Below, one piece after another: positions 8,857 through 16,259 of a DNA stretch of 64,000 nt. The notes beneath the pieces are model-generated. The model made no database searches, was not told the origin of the DNA, and saw only the letters and a program-made list of their open reading frames with translations. Numbering within the stretch: the stretch's first letter is position 1; each line of letters starts with the position of its first letter. The position numbers and the translations under genes were made by a program. Source of the DNA: Dyadobacter sp. CY261 (GTDB lineage Bacteria > Bacteroidota > Bacteroidia > Cytophagales > Spirosomataceae); assembly GCF_021440085.1 (NCBI RefSeq), contig NZ_JAKCPW010000004.1, forward strand, positions 124,001 through 188,000, in the 5' to 3' direction.

Positions 8857-10682
8857 ATGGAAACGCTCCTCTATCTGGCAAAAATCAATGCATACTGGCT
8901 ACTATTTTATGCCTGCTACTGGCTTTTGCTTCGAAAGCATACTTTTTTTCACCTGAACCGGTTCTATCTGCTGGGCACACTGCTGACCGCACTCTATTAC
9001 CCTCAATCCGTTTCGCGCATCCGGTGAAGACAATCTACGTCCCGGAAACGATCTATCAGAAAACCGCGATCTCTGTGGCCGTGATTGCCGGTAAGACACC
9101 GGAAACGGGTGTGGATCTATCGCTTTGGATCGCCGGAATTTATGTGGCCGTCGCGCTGATCTTAACCTGGAAATTCCTTTCCGGCCTGTTCAACCTTTGC
9201 AAATTAGCCAGTCAGAGTCAGCGTATTGATATGGGACATTACACATTGCTAATGCTCCCTGACAATCAGACCGGAAGCTCATTTTCATTTTTCAACTGGC
9301 TATTTCTGAGCCCTCGTGATTATCGCGATCATGCCGACACAGTTATCCGGCATGAACATGAGCATATCCGGCAATGGCATTCGGTGGACGTGGTTGTCAT
9401 CGAGCTGCTTAAAATATGTTTCTGGTTCAATCCTGCTATCTGGCTTTATAAGCGTTCGGTTGAAACCGTTCACGAATACCTGGCCGACCTGCCTGTTCCT
9501 AACCAAAACGATTATGCGTCATTTTTGGTCGCGTATGCCATGCGCAGCCCGGATATTGCGATTGCCAATCATTTCTTCAACACATCATTGCTTAAAAGCC
9601 GGATCCAAATGATTTACAAAAAACGCACTTCGCGTTGGCTGCTTTCGCGGTATTTTCTGATTCTCCCCGTGATAGGATGTTCGCTTGCTATTACAGCATC
9701 CAGAGCACCGCTCCAATCCATCAAGCGGCTTAATGCGATCATCGAGCGGAATATCCGTGTCAAAGGAAACGTCGGGGATGAAACCGGCGGACCAGTCCAG
9801 GATGCGATTGTTGTGATTGCCGGAACTACCCGTGGTGCAAGCACTGACGGAAACGGCTGGTTTGAGCTGGACGATGTCCCGGCAAACGCCAAACTGGTAG
9901 TCTCACATGTCGCCTATGAAACGCAGGAAATAATTGTTACCAATGCGGAAACGGAGCTTTTGCTGGTCATGAAGAAGGCAGTTAACAAGATTACGGGTCC
10001 AGTGGTTGTAGGCCACCCGATAGCTGCGGGAAGCGCTGCGAAGGCCGCTTCAAATCCTGCCTTAGGAAATACTGACATGAAGGTGGCTGAACAGCAACCG
10101 GAATTCCCGGGTGGCAGAGAGGCATTGATGGCTTACCTTCTTGAAAATCTTAAATATCCCGAAATCGCCCGCAAAACCAATGTGGAAGCCGTTGCACTGG
10201 TTTCTTTTACGGTCGACAAAAATGGTGAAATCCGGAATGCGAAAAGCCTCAAAAACATCGGCTACGGCATCGATAAAGAGGCATTGCGGGTCGTAAATGA
10301 AATGCCGCGCTGGAACTCGGCGGTTCAAAACGGAAAGCCGGTTGAAATGGAGTATACTTTGGAAATTGATTTTAAACTTGAAAAAAACGAAGCGGACAAG
10401 CGGCAGGGATTTCTGGATTTTAATATCGGAAATTTGGAAAAACAAAGCGCGGCTATGTTGTCGTCGATGTCCGAAATCGGATCGTTCCTGACTGGCTCTC
10501 CCAATTTGTCGGCTTCGGGAAAAGCTCCCGAACTATATTACTACCCGGCGGCAAATGTCACGTCACGCAATCCGGCCAACGAGTATATGGCAGAACAAGC
10601 CGGGAAATACAGATTTCTTAATTATGGAGGTCAATATGTTAAAAATCCTCCTTACAAGTGGAAGAAAATAGACGACAAATAA
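8857..10682 (+). pseudogene. Second M56 peptidase-TonB protein, frameshifted near position 8994
   Basis: The ATG at 8857 encodes METLLYLAKINAYWLLFYAC..., aligning residue by residue with the paralogue at 7238, but this frame stops at 9028-9030. The rest lies in the frame one base back: LLPSIRFAHP, then HEHEH in VIRHEHEHIRQWHS, a carboxypeptidase-regulatory-like domain (VKGNVGDETGG...STDGNGWFELDDVP) and a TonB C-terminal domain (QPEFPGGREALMAYL, VALVSFTVDKNGEI). Joining LLTAL to LLPSI by adding one base at about 8994 restores the paralogue pattern (LLAAFLLPEV) and gives about 608 aa. The open frame extending upstream to 8763 overlaps the previous gene and is not the true N-terminus. The cause could be a real mutation, an assembly error or, less likely, programmed frameshifting. 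Confidence 0.8.
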
Positions 10683-10725
10683 TTGATCTTTGGAAGAATT
10701 AATATAAATCTATTTCTTCCAGTTC

Positions 10726-11754
10726 ATGTCAGTACTTAAAGCGGCGATTATCGGCGGCGGGCATATCGCCGATCAAAACCACCTGCCTGCATTAGCCAAA
10801 CTACCCGGACGGGTAAAAGTTATCTCGATATGCAGCCGCGATATTCACAAGGCCCGGGCGCTGGCCGACAAGTATGACGTTTTATTCGCATACGACGATC
10901 CTGATGAAATGTACCGGAACGAGGGCAAGCCCGACATCGTCATCAACTGTACGGCGAATCATCTGCATTATCCATTTACCATGCAGGCACTCGAAAACGG
11001 ATGCCATGTCTTTTGTGAAAAGCCCCCAGCAATGAATGCGAAACAGGCACGCAACATGGCCGATCTGGCACAAAAGAAAGGACTTATGCTTGCCTACAAC
11101 TTCCAGCGCCGCCATTCTTCCGAATACGCGGCATTACAAAACTATCATGCGCAAGGCAACCTGGGCGACATTTACCACATTAAAGCCAATTACCTGCGCC
11201 GGCGCGGTATTCCCGGCTGGGGTAATTTTACCAACAAAACCATTCAGGGCGGCGGTGCCATGATCGATCTCGGCGTTCATGTCCTCGATCTCGCATTGGG
11301 TTTGACGGGTTATCAAAATCCTACACGCGTTGTTGCTAACACTTATGACTTTATTGGAAAAACAGGCGGAAAAGGCTTAAAAGGATCCTGGAATCCGGCC
11401 GCATTTGAAGTGGAAGACGCATGTTTCGCCTATTTGTCGTTTCCAGGCAATTTGAGCATCATGCTATCGACTTCCTTTGCCTTAAACATGGAGCAGGAAG
11501 AGGCCGTCGATGTGGAAATATTCGGTACAAAAGGCGGAGCCAAACTATACCCGCTGTCCATTCACACGGAAGTAGCCGGCGAGCTTGCCGATATTCGCTT
11601 TCCCTATTTAGGTGATGTTGATATTCAACTGCAAAACACCATTGCATTCCTTGACTTGTGCGAAGGGAAGCCTGCCAACATTTGCGATGGCGAGCAAGGT
11701 GCCGTTTTACAATCTATTGTGGAGCAAATCTACCAAAGCGCCGCAAATCAATAG
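10726..11754 (+). CDS. Gfo/Idh/MocA family NAD(P)-dependent oxidoreductase
   Basis: A 342-aa dehydrogenase with an N-terminal Rossmann fold (AAIIGGGHIADQNHLPAL), the family motif CEKPPAMN near residues 97-104 and a C-terminal alpha/beta domain with GGGAMIDLGVHVLDL (about 175-189). Members act on sugars, inositols or related polyols. The substrate cannot be read from the sequence, and no sugar operon surrounds it. It stands alone between the M56 genes and a long bidirectional terminator. The ATG at 10726 gives the standard start. Confidence 0.9.
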   Translation: MSVLKAAIIGGGHIADQNHLPALAKLPGRVKVISICSRDIHKARALADKYDVLFAYDDPDEMYRNEGKPDIVINCTANHLHYPFTMQALENGCHVFCEKPPAMNAKQARNMADLAQKKGLMLAYNFQRRHSSEYAALQNYHAQGNLGDIYHIKANYLRRRGIPGWGNFTNKTIQGGGAMIDLGVHVLDLALGLTGYQNPTRVVANTYDFIGKTGGKGLKGSWNPAAFEVEDACFAYLSFPGNLSIMLSTSFALNMEQEEAVDVEIFGTKGGAKLYPLSIHTEVAGELADIRFPYLGDVDIQLQNTIAFLDLCEGKPANICDGEQGAVLQSIVEQIYQSAANQ

Positions 11755-11755
11755 T

Positions 11756-11799
11756 AACGAAAAGGGTTTGAAGACCAAAATCTTCAAACCCTTTTCGTT
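11756..11799. terminator. Bidirectional terminator between convergent genes
   Basis: A perfect 19-bp stem: AACGAAAAGGGTTTGAAGA (11756-11774) and its exact reverse complement at 11781-11799, with a 6-nt loop. T-rich sequence follows on the plus strand. It sits between the stop of the oxidoreductase and the stop of exbD, so it can serve both. Confidence 0.85.
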
Positions 11800-11832
11800 T
11801 TCCTTCCTCCCTCTTCCTTTCTCCCAAAAAAC

Positions 11833-12225
11833 TTACTTAGCCGTAGCCATTACCATCTTGATATCGTTCTTGGCTCCCAATTCGAGCACATCCACCAGAT
11901 CCTGCACCGCCAGGTTTTTGTCTACCCGCAGCACGATCGTGCGCTCTTCTACATTGGCAAAGATATTCTGCAATTCGGCTTCGAGGCGATCAAATGGAAT
12001 CGGCTCTTTATCAATAAAATAAGCCTTCTTATCGTCGATCGAAAGTGTGATCTGCTTTTTATACATCTGCTGTGTGGCCGACGCCTTAGGCAGCATCAGT
12101 TTGATCACGTTCGGATTGGACATCGTAGAGATGATCAAAAAGAATAACAGCAGGAAGAACATGATATCGTTGAGCGAGTGCGTGAACACCTCCGGGGCAA
12201 ACCGGCTCTTCCGACGTATTTTCAT
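11833..12225 (-). CDS. exbD: ExbD/TolR family biopolymer transport protein
   Basis: A 130-aa inner-membrane protein with one N-terminal helix (LNDIMFFLLLFFLIIS) and a periplasmic domain ending in KNDIKMVMA. The helix has Asn-Asp near its start, where the proton-carrying aspartate of ExbD is found. The ATG at 12225 (MKIRRKSRFAPEV) is preferred to one at 12252. It lies 57 bp downstream of exbB. With ExbB it uses proton-motive force to drive TonB, so it could energise the receptors in this window. Bacteroidota genomes usually hold several exbBD sets, so its dedicated partner is uncertain. Confidence 0.9.
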   Translation of the reverse strand: MKIRRKSRFAPEVFTHSLNDIMFFLLLFFLIISTMSNPNVIKLMLPKASATQQMYKKQITLSIDDKKAYFIDKEPIPFDRLEAELQNIFANVEERTIVLRVDKNLAVQDLVDVLELGAKNDIKMVMATAK

Positions 12226-12282
12226 ATTGGAAATGAGTTGTAGACCTGTCAAATCTCAAAGACCTGCCAGGCTCGTAAATAT

Positions 12283-12963
12283 CTATTTTGCAGCAACAGG
12301 CTTTTGAAGGACATCCAGAAAATCGGAAGCCGCCATTTGCAAGCGCAATGCAAAACGGTCGATTTTCATGTTCAGCAAGTGGTAGCCTGCGTAAGCGATC
12401 AGACCGATGATCAGACCGGAACCCGATGTGATCATTTTTTCATACATACCACCCGCAATCGTACTGATGTTGAAGTCGTTGGAAATTGAAATATCGTAGA
12501 AAATACGGATAATACCGGAAATCGTACCCACAAACCCGAGCATTGGTGCGATACCCGCGATCACCCCGAGGTAAGGCAAGTTACCTTCCATGCGCTGGAT
12601 CTCGATCTGGCTTGCATTTTCGATCGTAGTTTCAATGTCTTTGATCGGGTAGCCAATGCGACCTATCGCTCTTTCGAGGATGCGGCCGGCAGCGTTACGC
12701 TGGTTCCTGCAAAGCGACTCAGCTGATTTCAGGTTGCCCTGCTGGATAAAATCCTTCACATTATCCACAACTTGCGGCTCGATCTTACCGTTGGCACCGA
12801 TACCCAGGAAACGTTCGATGATGAGGAACAAGGTAGCCAGGAACAGCAATCCGAGCGGCAACATTACCCACCCCCCTTTGGCGAGCAGATCAATTACAGA
12901 AAGGCCCTGCTCAGCGACGGGTGCAGCCGCAGTAGAGTCAGTAAGTGCTTGCAGAAGCATCAT
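12283..12963 (-). CDS. exbB: MotA/TolQ/ExbB proton channel family protein
   Basis: A 226-aa protein with three predicted membrane helices: one near 30-50 (GGWVMLPLGLLFLATLFLII) and two near 125-195. The family core reads LPYLGVIAGIAPMLGFVGTISGI and ITSGSGLIIGLIAYAGYHLLN. The start MMLLQA could be either of two adjacent ATGs. It is followed by exbD. A TATATTTG element lies about 105 bp upstream. It acts as the proton channel partner of ExbD and TonB. Confidence 0.92.
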   Translation of the reverse strand: MMLLQALTDSTAAAPVAEQGLSVIDLLAKGGWVMLPLGLLFLATLFLIIERFLGIGANGKIEPQVVDNVKDFIQQGNLKSAESLCRNQRNAAGRILERAIGRIGYPIKDIETTIENASQIEIQRMEGNLPYLGVIAGIAPMLGFVGTISGIIRIFYDISISNDFNISTIAGGMYEKMITSGSGLIIGLIAYAGYHLLNMKIDRFALRLQMAASDFLDVLQKPVAAK

Positions 12964-13069
12964 ATCAGAAATAAAAAGTGAATGGTTAAGCGAATGAAAC
13001 TGAGGTCGATTCTATTCAAAAACAATTTTGATCTTAAACGGAGCAAAAAGCCCCTTATTGTTCAAAGGG

Positions 13070-13077
13070 CAAATATA
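13070..13077 (-). promoter_or_regulatory. Promoter -7 element for exbB
   Basis: The minus strand reads TATATTTG, a full match to the Bacteroidota TAnnTTTG element. No good TTTG -33 box lies at the usual distance. It implies a leader of about 100 nt before exbB. Confidence 0.5.
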
Positions 13078-13129
13078 GGAAAATTACTCTTTGGACGCCG
13101 GAAAGAGACTGCTTACATTCTCGGTACCG

Positions 13130-13267
13130 TCATAAAGATCGGCTATTAGCCCCGCTAATCCGTACGTCCGGCATCTTCCCGGATTCGGTTGCACGCCCAA
13201 TGGCGTGAACAACCGCTTCTTGTATTCTGGTCGGTTCTCCTTGCAAATCCAACGCCCTTATCAACAT
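13130..13267 (-). other. Candidate small frame, possibly a frameshifted remnant
   Basis: The ATG at 13267 opens a 45-codon frame, MLIRALDLQGEPTRIQEAVV and onward, ending at 13130. The sequence looks protein-like. Removing one G from the GGGG run near 13150 would join VRISG to LIADLYDGTENVSSLFPAS and extend the frame to a stop at 13084. I do not recognise it. It overlaps the divergent promoter region, so chance coding is possible. Confidence 0.25.
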
Positions 13268-13294
13268 TTCGGCCTATTTTTGCGTATTCATGAT

Positions 13295-13302
13295 TACCTT
13301 TG
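13295..13302 (+). promoter_or_regulatory. Promoter -7 element ahead of the metal-uptake locus
   Basis: TACCTTTG matches TAnnTTTG and lies 43 bp before the chosen GTG start at 13345. A second match, TATTTTTG, lies at 13275-13282. These elements argue against translation starting at a TTG at 13300. The -33 box is weak, as at regulated promoters. Confidence 0.5.
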
Positions 13303-13344
13303 CCCCGAAACACCTTTTACTCCGGGTTGTCCGTTTCTGAAATT

Positions 13345-13740
13345 GTGAGAAGTTCTGCCAAACAATGGATCTCCCTCAGTCTGCTGAGCCTCATGCTTGT
13401 CAAAGTATGGGTGATACCGTTGTTGTACCTGGATTTTGAGATCAGAAGGCAATACATTATCTCCAATCTTTGCGAGAATAAAAACCGGCCGCAGATGCAT
13501 TGTGATGGCAAATGCTATCTCGCCAAACGTATCGCGTCGCTCGATGAACAGGAAAAACGGCAGGCCGAGAAAACATACATGACGCGGCTCATAGACCAGG
13601 TAATGGATCAACGCGCAGACTTCACTTTTACCCCACCACCGGTTGCCGCTGAAATATTGCCCAAGGCCGGTATCTCCATTCTATCGACTTTCACACCCCG
13701 CATCGCGGTGGACGATATTTTTCATCCCCCGCTCGTCTGA
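13345..13740 (+). CDS. Small membrane-anchored protein with C-x8-HC-x3-C motif
   Basis: A 131-aa protein with one N-terminal membrane helix (about 9-29, SLSLLSLMLVKVWVIPLLYL). A conserved cysteine/histidine motif follows at once: NLCENKNRPQMHCDGKCYLA, with C43, H52, C53 and C57. A charged coiled segment (LDEQEKRQAEK) and a proline-rich tail follow. The start is set at GTG 13345 because the product then begins MRSSAKQW, parallel to the MRSFIAYI start of its paralogue at 15838. The motif suggests a metal or haem site at the membrane surface, probably periplasmic. Small proteins with this motif are widespread and uncharacterised in Bacteroidota. It heads the MbnP-MbnH-receptor locus. Confidence 0.75.
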   Translation: MRSSAKQWISLSLLSLMLVKVWVIPLLYLDFEIRRQYIISNLCENKNRPQMHCDGKCYLAKRIASLDEQEKRQAEKTYMTRLIDQVMDQRADFTFTPPPVAAEILPKAGISILSTFTPRIAVDDIFHPPLV

Positions 13741-13765
13741 TTTAGCATAAAATCACCCCGTTTGC

Positions 13766-13787
13766 AGTTCTATCATTAGTTAGAACT
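13766..13787 (+). repeat. Inverted repeat upstream of the MbnP-like gene
   Basis: AGTTCTA (13766-13772) and TAGAACT (13781-13787) form a perfect 7-bp dyad with an 8-nt loop, flanked by two copies of GTTTGCA. It lies about 75-95 bp before the mbnP start. It may be an operator or a weak attenuator; there is no T-run to make it a clear terminator. Confidence 0.35.
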
Positions 13788-13861
13788 GATTCTGTTTGCA
13801 ATTTTGTCGGCTCAAAGCACGCCTATCTACTGCGTGTGAACTATTATTTTACAAAATACAC

Positions 13862-14686
13862 ATGATGAAAAGAACATTTTCATGGCTGTTGGCATGCGCA
13901 TTTGCGTCGGGGCTGCTCATAGTTTCATGCTCTTTCCCCGACGAAAAAGACGATACCGATCCCGTCGAAACCGGCACCATTCAGTTGCAGTTTGACAATA
14001 TCGCAGGCAACCAGGATTTGCAGCTCGACAGCACAAGGTATATGAATGCGGCAGGCGAGGATTTTACGGTCAGTAAGCTCAACTACTACATTTCGAATAT
14101 CAAACTAATCAAAATGGATGGCAGCGTGTTCACGGTGCCGCAGGATTCGAGCTACTTCCTGATCCGGGAAGCGAATAACGAATCGCAGAAGCTGACGATC
14201 CGAAATGTGCTGACAGGCGACTATACCGGTATCGAGTTCGTGGTGGGCGTCGACAGCACACGCAGCGTCGCGGATAGCACGCAACGCAAGGGGATTCTCG
14301 ACCCCTACTCAGGGCCGACCAACGAGGAAGCGATGTATTGGGACTGGAACCCCGGCTACATATTTTTGATGCTCGAAGGTTCTTCCGATTCGGCAACGAC
14401 TGCCAATGGCAAGTACTATTACCACATCGGCGGCTTTGGCGGCCGGACATCACGAACGATCAACAATCTCAAAACCATTAAACTGACTTTTCCCGGCCAG
14501 AAGGCGATCGTCACGACGAGCATTGTTTCCAATGTGCTTATCCAGGCCGATATCCTGAAAATCTTCAACGGCCCTACCCAGTTGAGCATTAAGAAAAGCT
14601 CCGGAATAATGTTTTCCGACTCTTCGAAGATTATCGCCGACAACTACGCCGGGATGTTTAATGTCAAGGAGATAAAAATCAAATAA
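13862..14686 (+). CDS. mbnP: MbnP-like periplasmic copper-binding lipoprotein
   Basis: A 274-aa lipoprotein with signal peptide MMKRTFSWLLACAFASG and lipobox LIVSC (C23). The mature part resembles the MbnP family: LQFDNIAGNQ near the start, then FTVSKLNYYISNIKL, FVVGVDSTRS, and the tryptophan-rich block MYWDWNPGYIFLMLEG (158-173, W160 and W162). In studied MbnP proteins a tryptophan is oxidised to kynurenine by the dihaem partner MbnH to create a copper site. The adjacent gene encodes just such a partner, 17 bp downstream. The ATG at 13862 is chosen because it gives a clean signal peptide; an earlier frame start at 13796 does not. The family call is firm; copper is inferred. Confidence 0.85.
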   Translation: MMKRTFSWLLACAFASGLLIVSCSFPDEKDDTDPVETGTIQLQFDNIAGNQDLQLDSTRYMNAAGEDFTVSKLNYYISNIKLIKMDGSVFTVPQDSSYFLIREANNESQKLTIRNVLTGDYTGIEFVVGVDSTRSVADSTQRKGILDPYSGPTNEEAMYWDWNPGYIFLMLEGSSDSATTANGKYYYHIGGFGGRTSRTINNLKTIKLTFPGQKAIVTTSIVSNVLIQADILKIFNGPTQLSIKKSSGIMFSDSSKIIADNYAGMFNVKEIKIK

Positions 14687-14703
14687 TCGCGTACATAAGC
14701 GAA

Positions 14704-15834
14704 ATGAGGAAGTTTACAGGCATATTGAGTTTTTTGGCAGCCCTGCTGGCTTTGGCGGTTTCTTGCAAAAAGAGCACCAGCGAGCCGGAACCCAAGCCAG
14801 TGGACAATACGCCCACACCCTTGCAATGGACGAAACCTTCCTATTTCCCCGACCCGGTTTATGATTTGTCCAAAAACGCGTTGACCGTCGAAGGTGTCGA
14901 ACTTGGGAGGTTCCTGTTTTACGATGGTATTCTCTCCCGAACGGATAATATCGGCTGCGGGACGTGTCACCAGCAGCAGGCTGCATTCACGCACCACGGC
15001 CACGACCTTAGCCATGGTGTGGATGACAAAATCGGCACGCGGAATGCCCCTTCCGTACAAAATATGGCTTGGAGCACTTCTTTCTTCTGGGATGGCGGCG
15101 TGCATAATTTGGACATGGTACCGCCCGTCCCCATTCAGAACAAGGTTGAAATGGACGAACGGGTTGCTAATGTCATCGAAAAGTTAAAGAAAACGCCGGT
15201 GGCGGGTGCCACCAAGCAGGTGGACTATCCTAAAATGTTCAAAGCAGCATTCGGTAGTGATAGCATTACAGCCGATCGCATGATGCACGCGCTATCCCAG
15301 TTTATGATGACGATGGTTTCAGCCACCTCGCGGTATGATTATTTTGTAAGAGGCGACGCTTCCGCATTGACAGCCCAGGAAAAGGACGGCATGTCCATTT
15401 TCAAGCAAAAATGTAGTTCCTGTCATGCAGGTGAGCTTTTTACCGACCAGGCATTCAGAAACAATGGGTTGACACCCAACAGGATCAACGACCAGGGAAG
15501 GTATGCCATTACGTTGAATGCCGACGACCGGCTGAAATTTAAGGTACCGAGCCTGCGTAATGCGGGCCTGACAGCCCCTTACATGCACGACGGCCGTTTT
15601 ACAACGCTGGAACAGGTGCTTGACCATTACGCGAATGACAAGCCCGGCAGTAAGGACAGCATTTACGTTTCACCCACTTTGGACCCACTGCTAAATGTAG
15701 CTGGTCAAAAACGTGGAATCAACCTGACAAGTGCAGAAAAGCAATCGATCATTGCCTTTCTGAAAACATTGAATGACGACGATTTTATCAAAGACAAACG
15801 TTTTTCTGATCCCGGCGTAGGGACATCTTTTTAA
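14704..15834 (+). CDS. mbnH: MbnH-like dihaem cytochrome c peroxidase, lipoprotein
   Basis: A 376-aa bacterial dihaem peroxidase homologue. The N-terminus is a lipoprotein signal (LLALAVSC, C21). Two haem c motifs are visible: CGTCH (85-89) and CSSCH (237-241). Conserved stretches include GTRNAPSVQNMAW, FFWDGGVHNLD and KVPSLRNAGLTAPYMHDGRF. Placement right after the MbnP-like gene supports an MbnH role, oxidising a tryptophan of MbnP, rather than simple peroxide removal. It would sit in the periplasm, anchored to a membrane by lipid. The next gene starts 3 bp after its stop codon. Confidence 0.88.
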   Translation: MRKFTGILSFLAALLALAVSCKKSTSEPEPKPVDNTPTPLQWTKPSYFPDPVYDLSKNALTVEGVELGRFLFYDGILSRTDNIGCGTCHQQQAAFTHHGHDLSHGVDDKIGTRNAPSVQNMAWSTSFFWDGGVHNLDMVPPVPIQNKVEMDERVANVIEKLKKTPVAGATKQVDYPKMFKAAFGSDSITADRMMHALSQFMMTMVSATSRYDYFVRGDASALTAQEKDGMSIFKQKCSSCHAGELFTDQAFRNNGLTPNRINDQGRYAITLNADDRLKFKVPSLRNAGLTAPYMHDGRFTTLEQVLDHYANDKPGSKDSIYVSPTLDPLLNVAGQKRGINLTSAEKQSIIAFLKTLNDDDFIKDKRFSDPGVGTSF

Positions 15835-15837
15835 ACT

Positions 15838-16215
15838 ATGCGTTCATTTATAGCATATATCCTGCTTGCAGCCATTATGCTACCCACGCTCAGCCCGTGG
15901 GGAACGATCGCTTATTTCAAACTGAACCGGGAATACATCGCTAAGGTCCTTTGCGAAAACAGAAAACGGCCCGAGCTGCATTGCGACGGTAAATGTTATT
16001 TAGCTAAAAAACTTAAACAACAACAGGAGAAGCAGGATAAAGAAACTTCGGAGAAAGTCCATAACATGCCTGTTATTCAGCTTTTTACTCCCGAACCCTA
16101 TTTCTACCATTTTGAACCAGAAACAAGGATGTTTCGCGAGCTGGTGAGTTTTTTCCATCAGTTACCCTTCTATTCTGCCCCCGTCGGCAAATTATTGCGC
16201 CCGCCCAAGAGATAA
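15838..16215 (+). CDS. Small membrane-anchored protein with C-x8-HC-x3-C motif (second copy)
   Basis: A 125-aa paralogue of the protein at 13345. One N-terminal helix (about 3-22) is followed by VLCENRKRPELHCDGKCYLA with C39, H48, C49 and C53. A strongly charged helix (KKLKQQQEKQDKETSEK) and a hydrophobic/aromatic tail (EPYFYHFEP, FFHQLPFYSAP) follow. The motif spacing is identical in both copies, which argues for a functional metal, haem or disulfide site. Its stop lies 44 bp before the TonB-dependent receptor gene, and it lies 3 bp after mbnH, so it is almost certainly in the same transcript. Its biochemical role is unknown. Confidence 0.8.
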   Translation: MRSFIAYILLAAIMLPTLSPWGTIAYFKLNREYIAKVLCENRKRPELHCDGKCYLAKKLKQQQEKQDKETSEKVHNMPVIQLFTPEPYFYHFEPETRMFRELVSFFHQLPFYSAPVGKLLRPPKR

Positions 16216-16259
16216 AATTCACGATACCTAACTGAATTTTAATCTCTTATACCATTATA

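Larger units (their letters stand above)
12964..13344. other. Divergent intergenic region between exbB and the metal locus
   Basis: These 381 bp hold the promoter elements listed separately for exbB (minus) and the locus from 13345 (plus). A short GC hairpin (GGAGC and GCCCC around 13041-13055) lies in the exbB leader, and a small minus-strand reading frame lies at 13130-13267. No RNA gene was recognised. Confidence 0.5.

Noticed and set aside
8763..8990. Upstream extension of the second M56 frame to 8763
   Set aside because: It overlaps the end of the previous gene out of frame, and the residues do not resemble an M56 N-terminus, while the frame from 8857 does.
12656..12997. Plus-strand frames opposite exbB
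   Set aside because: The minus strand carries intact exbB motifs and the plus product is compositionally odd.
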